From Actinomadura nitritigenes (GTDB lineage Bacteria; Actinomycetota; Actinomycetes; Streptosporangiales; Streptosporangiaceae): a stretch of DNA of 64,000 nucleotides. The notes under the pieces are model-generated. The model was not told the DNA's origin. It saw nothing but the letters and a program-made list of their open reading frames with translations, and ran no database searches. The translations under genes and the position numbers were made by a program. The stretch is taken from contig NZ_JAGEOK010000012.1 in NCBI RefSeq assembly GCF_017573545.1, forward strand, positions 186,001 to 250,000. Direction: 5' to 3'. Shown here piece by piece: positions 20,073-29,644 of the stretch (its first letter is position 1; the number at the start of each line of letters is the position of its first letter).

Positions 20073-21227
20073 ATGGCCGAACTCGTCACCGGCGAGGCCG
20101 TCGCGCTCGACATCCGGGTCGCGCGGCTGGCCAGCCGGGGCTGTGCCCTGCTGCTGGACCTGCTGTTCCAGGTCATCCTGCTGAACCTCGCCGTCTACGT
20201 GACGGGCCTGACGGCCCTGGTCGCGGACGATGCGTGGGCCGTCGGGCTGTCCCTGGTCGCGGTCGTCGCCGTGCTGGTCGGCTACCCGTGCGCGTTCGAG
20301 ACCCTGTCGCGGGGGCGGACGCTGGGGAAAATGGCCCTCCGGATCCGTGTCGTGGCCGACGACGGCGGGCCGATCAGGTTCCGGCAGGCGCTCGTGCGCG
20401 CGCTCGCCGGCTTCATCGAGTTCTGGACGCTCTACGGCGCGCCCGCCCTGATCACCTCGTTCTGCAACCGGCGCGGCAAGCGCCTGGGCGACCTGTTCGC
20501 CGGGACGATCGTCATCCAGGAGCGGATCCCGTCCGGCCGCCTCGGCCCCGTCGCGGTCATGCCCCCGCAGCTCGCCTGGTGGGCGCGGTCGCTGGAGATC
20601 TCCATGCTCCCGGACGAGCTGGCGATGACGGCCCGCCAGTACCTGGCGCGGTTCTGGGAGCTGCTGCCGGAGGTGCGGGACTCCCTGGGGCAGCGCATAG
20701 CCGCGCAGGTCGTCGACGTGATCAGCCCTCCGCCGCCGCCGGGCATCCGCCCGGAGATCCTGCTGTCCGCCGTCCTCGCTGAGCGCCGCCAGCGGGAGGA
20801 ATGGCGGCTGGCCCAGCGTCGCGCGCGCCGCTTGCGCCGCGCCGGGCACGTGGACTGGACGCAGGCTCCCGCTCCCGGCGCCGCCCCTGTTCCCGTTCCG
20901 GCGATGGCCATGGCCGGAACAGGCCAGCCTCCTCCGCCCGGCTGGCAGGGGCCTCCCGCAGGCCCGCCGCCGCAGCCCGGCCCTCACCCGGCCGGCCCCT
21001 ACCCGGCCGGCCCCTACCCGACAGGCTCCTATCCCGCGGGCCCCTACCCGGCGGGGCCCTACCCGGCGGGGCCCTACCCGGCGGGTGCGTACCCGACCGG
21101 GGCTCACCCGGCCGGTGGCCGTCCGGCCGGGCCCTACCCGGGCGGCCCGTACCCGCCCGCCCCCTATCCGGCGCAGGGGATGCCGCCTGGGCCGTACCTC
21201 AACGGGGGCATGCACCCTGGCCGTTGA
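20073..21227 (+). CDS. RDD family membrane protein with proline-glycine-tyrosine repeat tail
   Basis: A 384-residue protein. The RDD domain (about 10-150) shows the start VALDIRVARLASRGCALLLD, with several membrane helices and RGRTLGKMALRIRVVAD. A mostly helical linker follows (about 160-265), and the last ~110 residues are near-periodic PAGPYP/PTGSYP pentapeptides encoded by 15-bp DNA repeats at roughly 20985-21160. ATG 20073 is chosen for GGAGG eight bases upstream. Some RDD proteins act as ion antiporters, but this branch has no assigned activity; neighbouring SpoIIM and DUF58 genes suggest a shared membrane or envelope role. The repeat tail is likely to vary in length. Confidence 0.9.
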   Translation: MAELVTGEAVALDIRVARLASRGCALLLDLLFQVILLNLAVYVTGLTALVADDAWAVGLSLVAVVAVLVGYPCAFETLSRGRTLGKMALRIRVVADDGGPIRFRQALVRALAGFIEFWTLYGAPALITSFCNRRGKRLGDLFAGTIVIQERIPSGRLGPVAVMPPQLAWWARSLEISMLPDELAMTARQYLARFWELLPEVRDSLGQRIAAQVVDVISPPPPPGIRPEILLSAVLAERRQREEWRLAQRRARRLRRAGHVDWTQAPAPGAAPVPVPAMAMAGTGQPPPPGWQGPPAGPPPQPGPHPAGPYPAGPYPTGSYPAGPYPAGPYPAGPYPAGAYPTGAHPAGGRPAGPYPGGPYPPAPYPAQGMPPGPYLNGGMHPGR

Positions 21228-21383
21228 CCGGACGGGGACATCGAAGGCCCGCCGACCAGCGGCCGAAGCTCCGCCTTGTCATCTACCGCCGTAAGCCGGC
21301 GTTGTCGTTGTGCACTTCTACGACTTCCCGCAGGACCTTCCCGCCTCCTAATATCCGAACAAATTTCACGTTCAGGAGGCGGG

Positions 21384-22805
21384 ATGCGCGTCCGCAGTGC
21401 CCTCGGCCGGATCACCCTGACCACCGCGCTGGCCCTCGCCGGGACCGCGGGGACCGCGGCGGCCGGAGCCCACGCGCACGCGGACGCCGCGCCGCCGCCT
21501 ACCATCACCGACGACCAGGGCCGCACGCTGATCCTGCACGGACTCAACACCGCCAGCAGCGCCAAGGGCGACAGCGGCCTTCCGTGGATCGACCGGGACG
21601 ACGTCGTCCGCGAGGCCCGCGAGATGGGCACCGATTCGGTGCGGTACCTGATCCTGTGGAGGAACGTCGAGCCGAAGCCCGGGCAGTACGACGACGCCTA
21701 TCTCGACGAGGTCGCCAAGCGGGTGGCCTGGTACCGGGAACAGGGCATGCACGTCATCCTCGACATGCACCAGGACATCTACGGCCCGGACGCGTGCAAG
21801 GGCGCAGGGGACGGCGCCCCCGCCTGGGCCACGATCACCGACGGACTGCCCTGCACGCCCCAGGACCCGTGGGTCCTCACCTACCTCCAGCCCGCGATCC
21901 TGCGCGCGTACGACAACTTCTGGAACAACACCGGGAAGCACCCGGAGCTGATGCAGCGGTACACGGCGATGTGGCAGCACGTGGCGAAGCGCTTCGCCAG
22001 GGACCCCGCCGTCCTGGGCTACGACCTCATGAACGAGCCGTTCGGCGGGACCCGCCAGTTCGGCTTCTTCGAGGGCCCCATCCTGACCCCCTTCTACCAG
22101 CGCGTCGTCAACGCCATCCGCAAGGTGGACCGGGACAACTGGGTGTTCGTGGAGCCCGAGGCCCTCGGCTCCAACGAGGGCGCCGAATCGTCCATCGCCC
22201 CCGTCAAGGACCCGCGCCCAGGGACGCCCCGCATCGTCCTGGCGCCGCACTTCTATCCGGGCGGGGTGGACCTCGGCGGCGCCTACAGCGGCGCCACGAA
22301 ACTCCTCATCCAGGCACAGTTCGCGCTGTGGAAGCGCAACATGCCCGCTGCGGCACGCCGTCTGAACGCTCCGATGTGGCTCGGTGAGGTCGGCGGCATG
22401 GGCCAGGACGCGCCCGGTGCGGCGGACTTCACCGGCGACTGGCTCTCCATGGCGGACGACCTGGGCATCGGCTGGTCCTACTGGTCCAACGACCCGGGTT
22501 CCACGGGCGTGACCGATGGAAAGGGCAATCCGACGCTCTTCACCAAGCTGTTGGCCCGGCCCTATGCCAGAGCCATAGCGGGCACCCCGGTGACGATGTC
22601 GTACTCCTCGCCGACGCTCACGGTCTCGTGGCGGAACAAGGCCGGCGTGTCGGGCCCCACGGAGATCTGGTTCCCGTCCACCCCGAAGGTCACGTCGACC
22701 GATCCGGCCGGGAAGTGGCGGACGGCCTGGGACGCGGGCCGTCACGTCCTGTCCGTGTGGGCCGACCCCAACACCGCGTCCCACACCGTCACCGTCACGC
22801 CGTAG
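21384..22805 (+). CDS. Secreted GH5 glycoside hydrolase, endoglycoceramidase-like
   Basis: A 473-residue exported enzyme. A signal peptide covers about 1-36 (RITLTTALALAGTAGTAAAG, then AHADAA). The GH5 barrel follows: LILHGLNTAS, VRYLILWRNVEP, VILDMHQDIYGP, the acid/base Glu218 in DLMNEPFGG, APHFYPGG, and the nucleophile Glu335 in WLGEVGG. DMHQD followed by GAPAW and a QPAILRAYDNFW segment resembles endoglycoceramidases and related endogalactosylceramidases rather than cellulases, so the substrate may be a glycolipid; that is inference. A C-terminal beta domain (about 395-473) completes it. ATG 21384 has AGGAGG upstream; a TAATAT at 21349 may be its -10. A hairpin terminates it. Confidence 0.85.
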   Translation: MRVRSALGRITLTTALALAGTAGTAAAGAHAHADAAPPPTITDDQGRTLILHGLNTASSAKGDSGLPWIDRDDVVREAREMGTDSVRYLILWRNVEPKPGQYDDAYLDEVAKRVAWYREQGMHVILDMHQDIYGPDACKGAGDGAPAWATITDGLPCTPQDPWVLTYLQPAILRAYDNFWNNTGKHPELMQRYTAMWQHVAKRFARDPAVLGYDLMNEPFGGTRQFGFFEGPILTPFYQRVVNAIRKVDRDNWVFVEPEALGSNEGAESSIAPVKDPRPGTPRIVLAPHFYPGGVDLGGAYSGATKLLIQAQFALWKRNMPAAARRLNAPMWLGEVGGMGQDAPGAADFTGDWLSMADDLGIGWSYWSNDPGSTGVTDGKGNPTLFTKLLARPYARAIAGTPVTMSYSSPTLTVSWRNKAGVSGPTEIWFPSTPKVTSTDPAGKWRTAWDAGRHVLSVWADPNTASHTVTVTP

Positions 22806-22839
22806 CCCTCAGCCGGCCTATGGGCCCGTGTAAGCCTTC

Positions 22840-22868
22840 CACCACGCCGGTCAGCGTCCGGCGTGGTG
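22840..22868 (+). terminator. Terminator of the GH5 gene, overlapping the MFS gene end
   Basis: Perfect 11-bp stem CACCACGCCGG / CCGGCGTGGTG with a 7-nt loop, 34 nt after the GH5 stop. The second arm lies in the last codons of the convergent MFS gene and the loop contains its stop, so it may terminate both transcripts. Confidence 0.75.
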
Positions 22869-24107
22869 CGGGGAGCGGTCCCGGCCGGACTCCGCAGCGC
22901 CCCCGGACGTCCCGCGCCGTTCGAGTCGGAGGAGTGCGACCAGGGCCGCCAGCGCGAGCACCGCGACGGCCGCCGTGAACGCCACGGCGGCGTCGCGCAG
23001 CCCGAACGCCTGGGCGGCGGCCCCGACGAGGATCACCGGCAGGGAGATCCCTGCGTAGGCGGTGAGGAAGAAGCTCGACACCGTCTGAGCGCGCTGCGCG
23101 GCCGGAGTGCCGGCGGTGACGGCGGCCAGCCCGGCGCGGAAGCCGAGACTCTGCCCCAGCCCCACCACGACGGTCCCGGTGACGAGCAGCGGGAGGGACT
23201 CGGCCAGGAGCGCGCCGGCTATCGCGGCAAGCCCCGCGACGAGGACCCCGCAGCCCGTGGGCAGCGCGATCCGCTCCGGCACCTTGGCGAACAGCACCTG
23301 CCCGGCCGTGGACGCGCCGAACATGGCGAACACCACGGCGCCCGTGAGGGCCCTGTCGGGACGGTGCAGCACGGTGGCGAGGATCCCCGGCACGACGGCG
23401 GTGACGAGGCCGAAGACGGCGAACGCGGCGAACGCGGCGACGGCCGCGGGCACGAACACCGGCCGCACCTCGGCCGGCACCCCGGGCCGTTGCGCCCGGG
23501 GCCACGTGACCCGGGGTTCGCGGATGGTCTCGGGCGCCACCAGCACGGCCACCAGCGCGAACGCGAGGACGACGAGGTCCACGGCGAACGGCAGCCGCAG
23601 CGGATGCGGCGCGTACTCGGCGAGGAGCCCGGCGAGCAGCGGGCCGCTGCCGAGCCCGAACATGTTGACGGCCGCCGCGAGCAGCGCCGCCGCGCCGCGG
23701 CGTTCCGGCCGGACGAGTTCGACCAGCGTGACCGTCCCGGTCGCGGTGACGACCCCCGCCGACAGGCCCGACAGCACCCGCGCGGCCAGCAGGACCGGGA
23801 CGTCGCCGGCCACCAGGTACACCACGGCGGCGATCATCGACACCGCCACGCCCCCGAGCATCATGCGGCGTCGGCCGAGCGCGTCCGAGGACCGTCCGAA
23901 CAGCAGCGCGAAGATCACGCCGGCCGCGTAGACGGCGAAGACGACGGTCGTGACGAGGCTGCCGAAGCCGAGCTGCCGCTGGTAGATGGGGTACAGCGGC
24001 GTCGCGAGCGTGGTGCCGAGCATGACGGCCCAGAACGCGTACGCCATGCACGCCGGGCCGGCCGCCCTTCGCAGGTCGCGCCGCGAACCTTGCCCCCGAA
24101 TCCCCAT
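22851..24107 (-). CDS. MFS transporter, drug-efflux type
   Basis: A 418-residue protein with about 12 hydrophobic segments. The loop between helices 2 and 3 reads FGRSSDALGRRRMMLGG, the MFS motif A region, and VLSGLSAGVVTATGTVTLVE matches the helix-5 motif C area of drug exporters. ATG 24107 is supported by AAGGAG seven bases upstream; the very long frame to 25166 is antisense to the LysR gene. It diverges from a LysR regulator, the usual arrangement of an exporter and its regulator. The substrate is unknown. Confidence 0.9.
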   Translation of the reverse strand: MGIRGQGSRRDLRRAAGPACMAYAFWAVMLGTTLATPLYPIYQRQLGFGSLVTTVVFAVYAAGVIFALLFGRSSDALGRRRMMLGGVAVSMIAAVVYLVAGDVPVLLAARVLSGLSAGVVTATGTVTLVELVRPERRGAAALLAAAVNMFGLGSGPLLAGLLAEYAPHPLRLPFAVDLVVLAFALVAVLVAPETIREPRVTWPRAQRPGVPAEVRPVFVPAAVAAFAAFAVFGLVTAVVPGILATVLHRPDRALTGAVVFAMFGASTAGQVLFAKVPERIALPTGCGVLVAGLAAIAGALLAESLPLLVTGTVVVGLGQSLGFRAGLAAVTAGTPAAQRAQTVSSFFLTAYAGISLPVILVGAAAQAFGLRDAAVAFTAAVAVLALAALVALLRLERRGTSGGAAESGRDRSPHHAGR

Positions 24108-24197
24108 CAATCCGCTCCTTCCACCCAGAACACCCTTCCCAGGGTGGCGGCCGGAACCATCATCAGTCCAACACATGGCTCCCATGCTCATCATCGG

Positions 24198-24203
24198 TAC
24201 AGT
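24198..24203 (+). promoter_or_regulatory. -10 element of a leaderless LysR-gene promoter
   Basis: TACAGT ends six bases before the ATG at 24210, the spacing expected when transcription starts at the start codon. The 102-nt intergenic region also holds two related copies of ATCATCrGTmC (about 24159 and 24189), possible operator half-sites for the divergent MFS/LysR pair. Confidence 0.45.
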
Positions 24204-24209
24204 CGATCC

Positions 24210-25085
24210 ATGGAGCTGCGCCAGCTCGAGCACTTCGTCGCCGTCGCCGAAGAACTGCACTTCACCCGGGCCGCCGCGCGCGTCCACGTCGTGCAGTCCA
24301 GCCTGTCCAGCTCGATCGGCGCCCTCGAACGCGAACTCGGCTCCCGGCTGTTCACCCGCACCAACCGCCGCGTCGAGCTGACCGAGGCGGGCCGCGCGCT
24401 GCTGCCGTCCGCGCGCCGCGCGCTGGCCGCCGCGGAGAGCGGCCGCGACGCCGTCGCCGGGGTCCGCGGGCTGCTGCGCGGCCGGCTGACCATCGGCGCG
24501 ATCCAGACCCTCGGCGTCCTGGACCTGCCCGCGCTGCTCGCCCGCTACCGGCGCCGCCACCCCGGCGTCGCCCTCCGGCTGCGGCACGCGGGCGCGGCCG
24601 CCCTCGCCCGCGAGACCGCCGCCGGACGGATCGACCTCGCGTTCGTCGACCGCGCGACCGGCGAGCCCCGGCTCGCCGAGCACCCGCTCGGCGGCGACCG
24701 GCTCGTCCTCGCCGTCCCCCGGACGGACCCGCTGGCCGCCCGCGGCGCGATCCGCCTCGCCGACCCCGCGCTCGCCGCCCGCGACTTCGTCGAGTACCGC
24801 GCGGACTCGGCGCTGCGCGCCCAGATCGACGCCGCCTGCGCCGCCGCCGGCCTCCGCCGCCGGGTCGCCGCGGAGGTCGACACCATCCAGTACCTGGTGG
24901 AACTCGTCGGCCATGGGCTGGGCGTGTCGCTGCTGCCGCCCCAGGCCCTCCGGAGCGCGGCGGACCGCGTCGCCGCCGTCCCGACCGATCCGCCGCTGCA
25001 CCGCGACCTCGTCGCCGTCACCCTCGCCGCGCGCCCCCTGCCGCCCGCCGTGGACGCCCTGCTGGCGCTCCTTCCGGACCAGTGA
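24210..25085 (+). CDS. LysR family transcriptional regulator
   Basis: A 291-residue LTTR. The N-terminal helix-turn-helix is MELRQLEHFVAVAEELHFTR followed by AAARVHVVQSSLSSSIGALE, and the linker reads GSRLFTRTNRRVELTEAG. The effector-binding domain (about 90-290) includes RGRLTIGAIQTLG and VELVGHGLGVSLLPPQA. It most likely controls the divergent MFS gene and itself. A nearby -10 element suggests a leaderless transcript. The ligand cannot be inferred. Confidence 0.92.
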   Translation: MELRQLEHFVAVAEELHFTRAAARVHVVQSSLSSSIGALERELGSRLFTRTNRRVELTEAGRALLPSARRALAAAESGRDAVAGVRGLLRGRLTIGAIQTLGVLDLPALLARYRRRHPGVALRLRHAGAAALARETAAGRIDLAFVDRATGEPRLAEHPLGGDRLVLAVPRTDPLAARGAIRLADPALAARDFVEYRADSALRAQIDAACAAAGLRRRVAAEVDTIQYLVELVGHGLGVSLLPPQALRSAADRVAAVPTDPPLHRDLVAVTLAARPLPPAVDALLALLPDQ

Positions 25086-25095
25086 GCGCCAGGAG

Positions 25096-25674
25096 TCAGG
25101 CGAGGAGGTTCGGCGGCGACTCCAGGTCGGTGAGTTCCACGCCCGGAGCCGCCACGGCGACGTCACCGGCCAGGTACAGGGACTCCGCCTCGCCCGTCGC
25201 CAGATCGGTGATCTCGTACTCCGTCACGGGCAGCGGCTCGGTCTCGGTCTCGTAGGAGGACGTCGCGCCCCGGCGCCACCGCCACAGCACCGTCAGCGCC
25301 GACAGCGACGTCCCGCTCAACCGGACGAGGCGGACATCGGCCGCGGCGCCCTCGTCCAGCTCCAGGGAACGCGCCACCGCGACGAGGAACCCCGGCGAGC
25401 CGGACACGAAGCCCGCCGCCCGCTCCCCGTGCTCGGTGCCCGACTCCCCCGCCGCGCGCACCCACGCCAGCTCCGGCCCGGTCAGCCCGCCGCGCAGCCA
25501 CCACCCGGGGGCGACGACCTCGACGCGGATCTGCCGCCAGCGCGCGTCCACGACGAGGTCCAGGCGGACGCCGTCGTCCCGTCGCGACGTGTAGCGCCAG
25601 CCGCCGGGCCCGGGAGCGCACTGGAAGCGCTCCTCGATCCCCTCGTCGACATGGAGGTACGTCCCGGACGGCAC
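25096..25674 (-). CDS. Conserved-looking protein of unknown function, coupled to the short SAHH paralogue
   Basis: A 192-residue soluble-looking protein (MPSGTYLHVDEGIEERFQCA start; VRLDLVVDARWRQIRVEVVA; LWRWRRGATSSYETETEPLP near the end). I do not recognise a family. The predicted content is mostly beta strand with several Trp residues, no signal peptide and no membrane helix. Start GTG at 25674 lies four bases after the stop of the upstream SAHH-like gene, so the two are almost surely co-transcribed and coupled. Coding character is good (long frame, third-position GC bias), and it is convergent with the LysR gene with only ten bases between them. Function should be sought through its SAHH partner. 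Confidence 0.7.
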   Translation of the reverse strand: MPSGTYLHVDEGIEERFQCAPGPGGWRYTSRRDDGVRLDLVVDARWRQIRVEVVAPGWWLRGGLTGPELAWVRAAGESGTEHGERAAGFVSGSPGFLVAVARSLELDEGAAADVRLVRLSGTSLSALTVLWRWRRGATSSYETETEPLPVTEYEITDLATGEAESLYLAGDVAVAAPGVELTDLESPPNLLA

Positions 25675-25678
25675 GGGG

Positions 25679-26935
25679 TCAGGACCCGATGCGCCAGGAG
25701 TGCAGGTAGTCCTCCTGGTCTGGGGTGAGCAGGTCGATGGAGATGGCCATGGACGCCAGCTTCAGCCGGGCCACCTCCGTGTCGATCTCCTTGGGGACGT
25801 CGTGGACGGCGGCGGGCAGCGACGCGTGCGCCGTCGCGAGCCACGCGCACGTGAGGGCCTGGTCGGCGAAGGACATGTCCATCACCGCGGCCGGATGGCC
25901 CTCGGCGGCCGCCAGGTTGACGAGGCGCCCCTCGGCCAGCAGGACCAGGCGGCGGCCGTCGGCCAGGACGTACTCGTCCGTCTGCGGGCGCACGCCGTGG
26001 TGGACGGCGACCGCCATCTCCTCCAGCGCGCGCACGTCGATCTCGACGTCGAAGTGGCCGGAGTTGGCGAGGATGGCGCCGTCCTTCATCAGCGCGAGGT
26101 GCTCGGCGTTCACCACGTCGCGGTTGCCGGTGACGGTGATGAACACGTCGCCGTCCACCGCCGCCTCGGCCATCGGCTGCACGGCGAAGCCCTGCAGCGC
26201 CGCGTCCAGCGCCTTCACCGGGTCGATCTCGGTGATGACGACACGGGCGCCCAGCCCCCGCGCGCGCTCGGCGAGGCCCCTCCCGCAGTAGCCGAAGCCC
26301 GCGATGACCACCGTCTTGCCCGCCAGCAGCGTGTTGGTGGCGCGGATGATGCCGTCCAGCGTCGACTGCCCGGTCCCGTACCGGTTGTCGAACATGTGCT
26401 TCGTATCGGTGTCGTTGACCGCGACCATGGGGAACCGGAGGGCGCCCTCAAGGGCCATCTGGTGGAGGCGTATGACACCCGTCGTCGTCTGCTCGCAGCC
26501 GGCCTTCACCGTGGGCAGCAGATCGGTGCGATCGGTGTGGAGCGTGTTGACGAGGTCGCAGCCGTCGTCCAGCACCAGGTCGGGGCCCGTCTCCAGCGCC
26601 TGGTGGATGTGCGCGTAGTAGCCCTCACGGTCGATGCCCGCGCGCGCGAAGACCTCGGTGCCGTCCTCCTGCACGAGCGCGGCGGCCGTGTCGTCCTGCG
26701 TGGACAGCGGGTTGGACGATGCGAGCGCCACGCTCGCCCCTCCCGCCTGCAGGGTCCGGATCAGGCAGGCCGTCTCCGTCGTGATGTGCATGCACGCCGC
26801 GATCCGCAGGCCGTCCAGCGGGCGCTCCTTGGTGAACCGCTCCCGGATCTGCCGCAGCACGGGCATGCTCCGGTCGGCCCACTCGATCCGCTTGACGCCC
26901 TCGTACGCCAGCGACACGTCCGCGATATCGCTCAT
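25679..26935 (-). CDS. Short (archaeal/Thermotoga-type) S-adenosylhomocysteine hydrolase paralogue
   Basis: A 418-residue SAHH-family enzyme, about 58 residues shorter than its neighbour. Catalytic equivalents are present: D123/D124, E148 in GCEQTTTGV, K179, D183 and N184 in NDTDTKHMFDN, and the NAD motif GFGYCGRG at 213-220 with Glu236 after it. It differs from the usual bacterial form by HxTxE at 50-54 in place of HxTxQ, by GTGQS where classical enzymes have a GC(R/W)xS cysteine, and by ending LTPDQEDYLHSWRIGS with no DHYRY tail. These features match archaeal and Thermotoga enzymes, some of which prefer S-inosylhomocysteine. It probably hydrolyses SAH or a deaminated analogue. Confidence 0.88.
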   Translation of the reverse strand: MSDIADVSLAYEGVKRIEWADRSMPVLRQIRERFTKERPLDGLRIAACMHITTETACLIRTLQAGGASVALASSNPLSTQDDTAAALVQEDGTEVFARAGIDREGYYAHIHQALETGPDLVLDDGCDLVNTLHTDRTDLLPTVKAGCEQTTTGVIRLHQMALEGALRFPMVAVNDTDTKHMFDNRYGTGQSTLDGIIRATNTLLAGKTVVIAGFGYCGRGLAERARGLGARVVITEIDPVKALDAALQGFAVQPMAEAAVDGDVFITVTGNRDVVNAEHLALMKDGAILANSGHFDVEIDVRALEEMAVAVHHGVRPQTDEYVLADGRRLVLLAEGRLVNLAAAEGHPAAVMDMSFADQALTCAWLATAHASLPAAVHDVPKEIDTEVARLKLASMAISIDLLTPDQEDYLHSWRIGS

Positions 26936-27003
26936 CCGTCCCCCTCAAGGCACAAACCGCCGCACGGCCCGGGGCCGTGCGGCGGTCCGAACGCTACAGG
27001 CGA

Positions 27004-28434
<1,431 letters not shown>

Positions 28435-28581
28435 GCTTTCGTTGCTCCTTGTCTGCTTTCTCGCAGCAGGGTCCGCTTTGCAGCAGGTCCGCTCGCACGC
28501 GGCAGGTCCACTTGTGCCCGCGGGTCGCGTCGTTCGTCCGCGAGGACCGGCCCCGCGGGCCGGCCGACCCGGCCGAGTCTA
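28435..28581 (-). promoter_or_regulatory. ahcY leader with three imperfect repeats and a -10 candidate
   Basis: TAGACT on the minus strand (28581-28576) is a -10 candidate giving a leader of about 135 nt. Within it, three related 16-nt units occur at 28499-28514, 28480-28495 and 28463-28478 (each close to GCGGACCTGCTGC on the minus strand). I looked for the SAH riboswitch core and did not see it. The repeats could be regulator sites or RNA half-helices. Confidence 0.35.
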
Positions 28582-28648
28582 CGGGCGGGGACGGTCCGGA
28601 GGCACGGTCGGGGACGCATTTCTCACACGAATTTGTCAGAATCGACCC

Positions 28649-29032
28649 ATGCGCATCACGGAGGCCGCCCGGCGGCTCGGCACCTCGCCCCGCATGCTCC
28701 GCTACCGGGAGACGCTCGGGCTGCTGCCCGCGACCCGCGACCCCGCACCGGCCGCCGCCGGGACGGGGCGCGGCGGCGGCACCGGACGCGGCGGCGGGCA
28801 CCGGCGGTTCGGCGACGCCGAGCTGCGCGCCGTCGCGCTCGCGCTGGCCCTGGAGAAGCGCTACGACATCGGTCCCGCCGAGCTGGCGTTCGGGCTCCGC
28901 GTGCTCGCCGAGCCGCAGGTCCAGGCGCACGTCCGGGAGCTGGGCGAGCGCATCGGCCGGCTGTCCGCGCCGCCCGCTCGGGCGCTGGACTTCGAGAAGG
29001 AGAAGGCGCTGCGGCTGCTGCGCCGCCGGTAG
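28649..29032 (+). CDS. Small MerR family regulator with glycine-rich wing insertion
   Basis: A 127-residue protein starting MRITEAARRLGTSPRMLRYR, the MerR winged-helix start, then ETLGLLP. Where other MerR proteins have a short RxxxGYR turn, this one has about 19 extra residues rich in Ala, Gly and Arg (32-50, GTGRGGGTGRGGG) before HRRFGDAELRAVALALALE. The C-terminal part is a short helical segment with no cysteine metal-site pattern. ATG 28649 follows a CAGAAT -10 by six bases, suggesting a leaderless transcript. It diverges from ahcY and may control it; this is inference from position only. Confidence 0.8.
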   Translation: MRITEAARRLGTSPRMLRYRETLGLLPATRDPAPAAAGTGRGGGTGRGGGHRRFGDAELRAVALALALEKRYDIGPAELAFGLRVLAEPQVQAHVRELGERIGRLSAPPARALDFEKEKALRLLRRR

Positions 29033-29104
29033 CGGGCGGGCCGCCGGACTCCGCTCCGCCGCCGGCGGCCACTACCATCCCGCTGGACGGACGGGAGGCG
29101 GCGC

Positions 29105-29644
29105 GTGAAGAACTGGCTCTACGGGGTGCTCGGCCTCGTGCTCGGCATCGGACTGTTCGTGGGCGGCGTGTCGTCGATGCCCGGCGGCGCGGTGAAGTGC
29201 GGCGAGCGCGTGATGTCGCCGGGCGACAGCTGCACCACGCTCCGGAACGGGCGCGCCACCCACCGCTCCTACGACGAGCAGAAGTCCAAGGACGGCCGCG
29301 AGGCGATCATCATGATGATCGTCGGGCCGCTGCTGGCGGTCGGCTGCGGCGTGATCTTCCTCGGCCCCGCCGTCATGCGCCGCCGCAAGGGCACGGCGTA
29401 CACGCCGGCCCCCGGCGCCGGCCCCGCGTACGGCGGCCCCGCCCCCGGACACCCGTCCGGCCCCGGATACGGCGGCCCCGCCCCCGGACACCCGTCCGGC
29501 CCCGGATACGGTGGCGCTCCGCCCGGGTACCCGCCCGTTCATCCGCCCGCGCCGAACGCCCGGCCTGCCGACCTCCCGCCGCCGCCGAACAGCGGGCCGT
29601 ACCCGCCGCCGAACAACGGGCCGTACCCGCCGCCGAACGGCTGA
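29105..29644 (+). CDS. Two-helix membrane protein with proline-rich repeat tail
   Basis: 179 residues. A first hydrophobic helix (about 5-24), a short extracytoplasmic loop with two Cys (VKCGERVMSPGDSCTTLR) that may form a disulfide, a second helix (about 62-84), then a Pro/Gly/Tyr-rich tail. The tail contains a perfect 39-bp DNA duplication encoding YGGPAPGHPSGPG, and ends with two GPYPPPN repeats. GTG 29105 has GGGAGG upstream. No family name recognised; similar designs are frequent in actinomycetes. It is convergent with the response-regulator gene, with no bases between the stops. Confidence 0.75.
   Translation: MKNWLYGVLGLVLGIGLFVGGVSSMPGGAVKCGERVMSPGDSCTTLRNGRATHRSYDEQKSKDGREAIIMMIVGPLLAVGCGVIFLGPAVMRRRKGTAYTPAPGAGPAYGGPAPGHPSGPGYGGPAPGHPSGPGYGGAPPGYPPVHPPAPNARPADLPPPPNSGPYPPPNNGPYPPPNG

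Noticed and set aside
28435..28648. SAH riboswitch upstream of ahcY
   Set aside because: The conserved core I remember for that class (GAGGAGCGCUGC and its partner strands) could not be found on the minus strand; only 16-nt repeats were seen.
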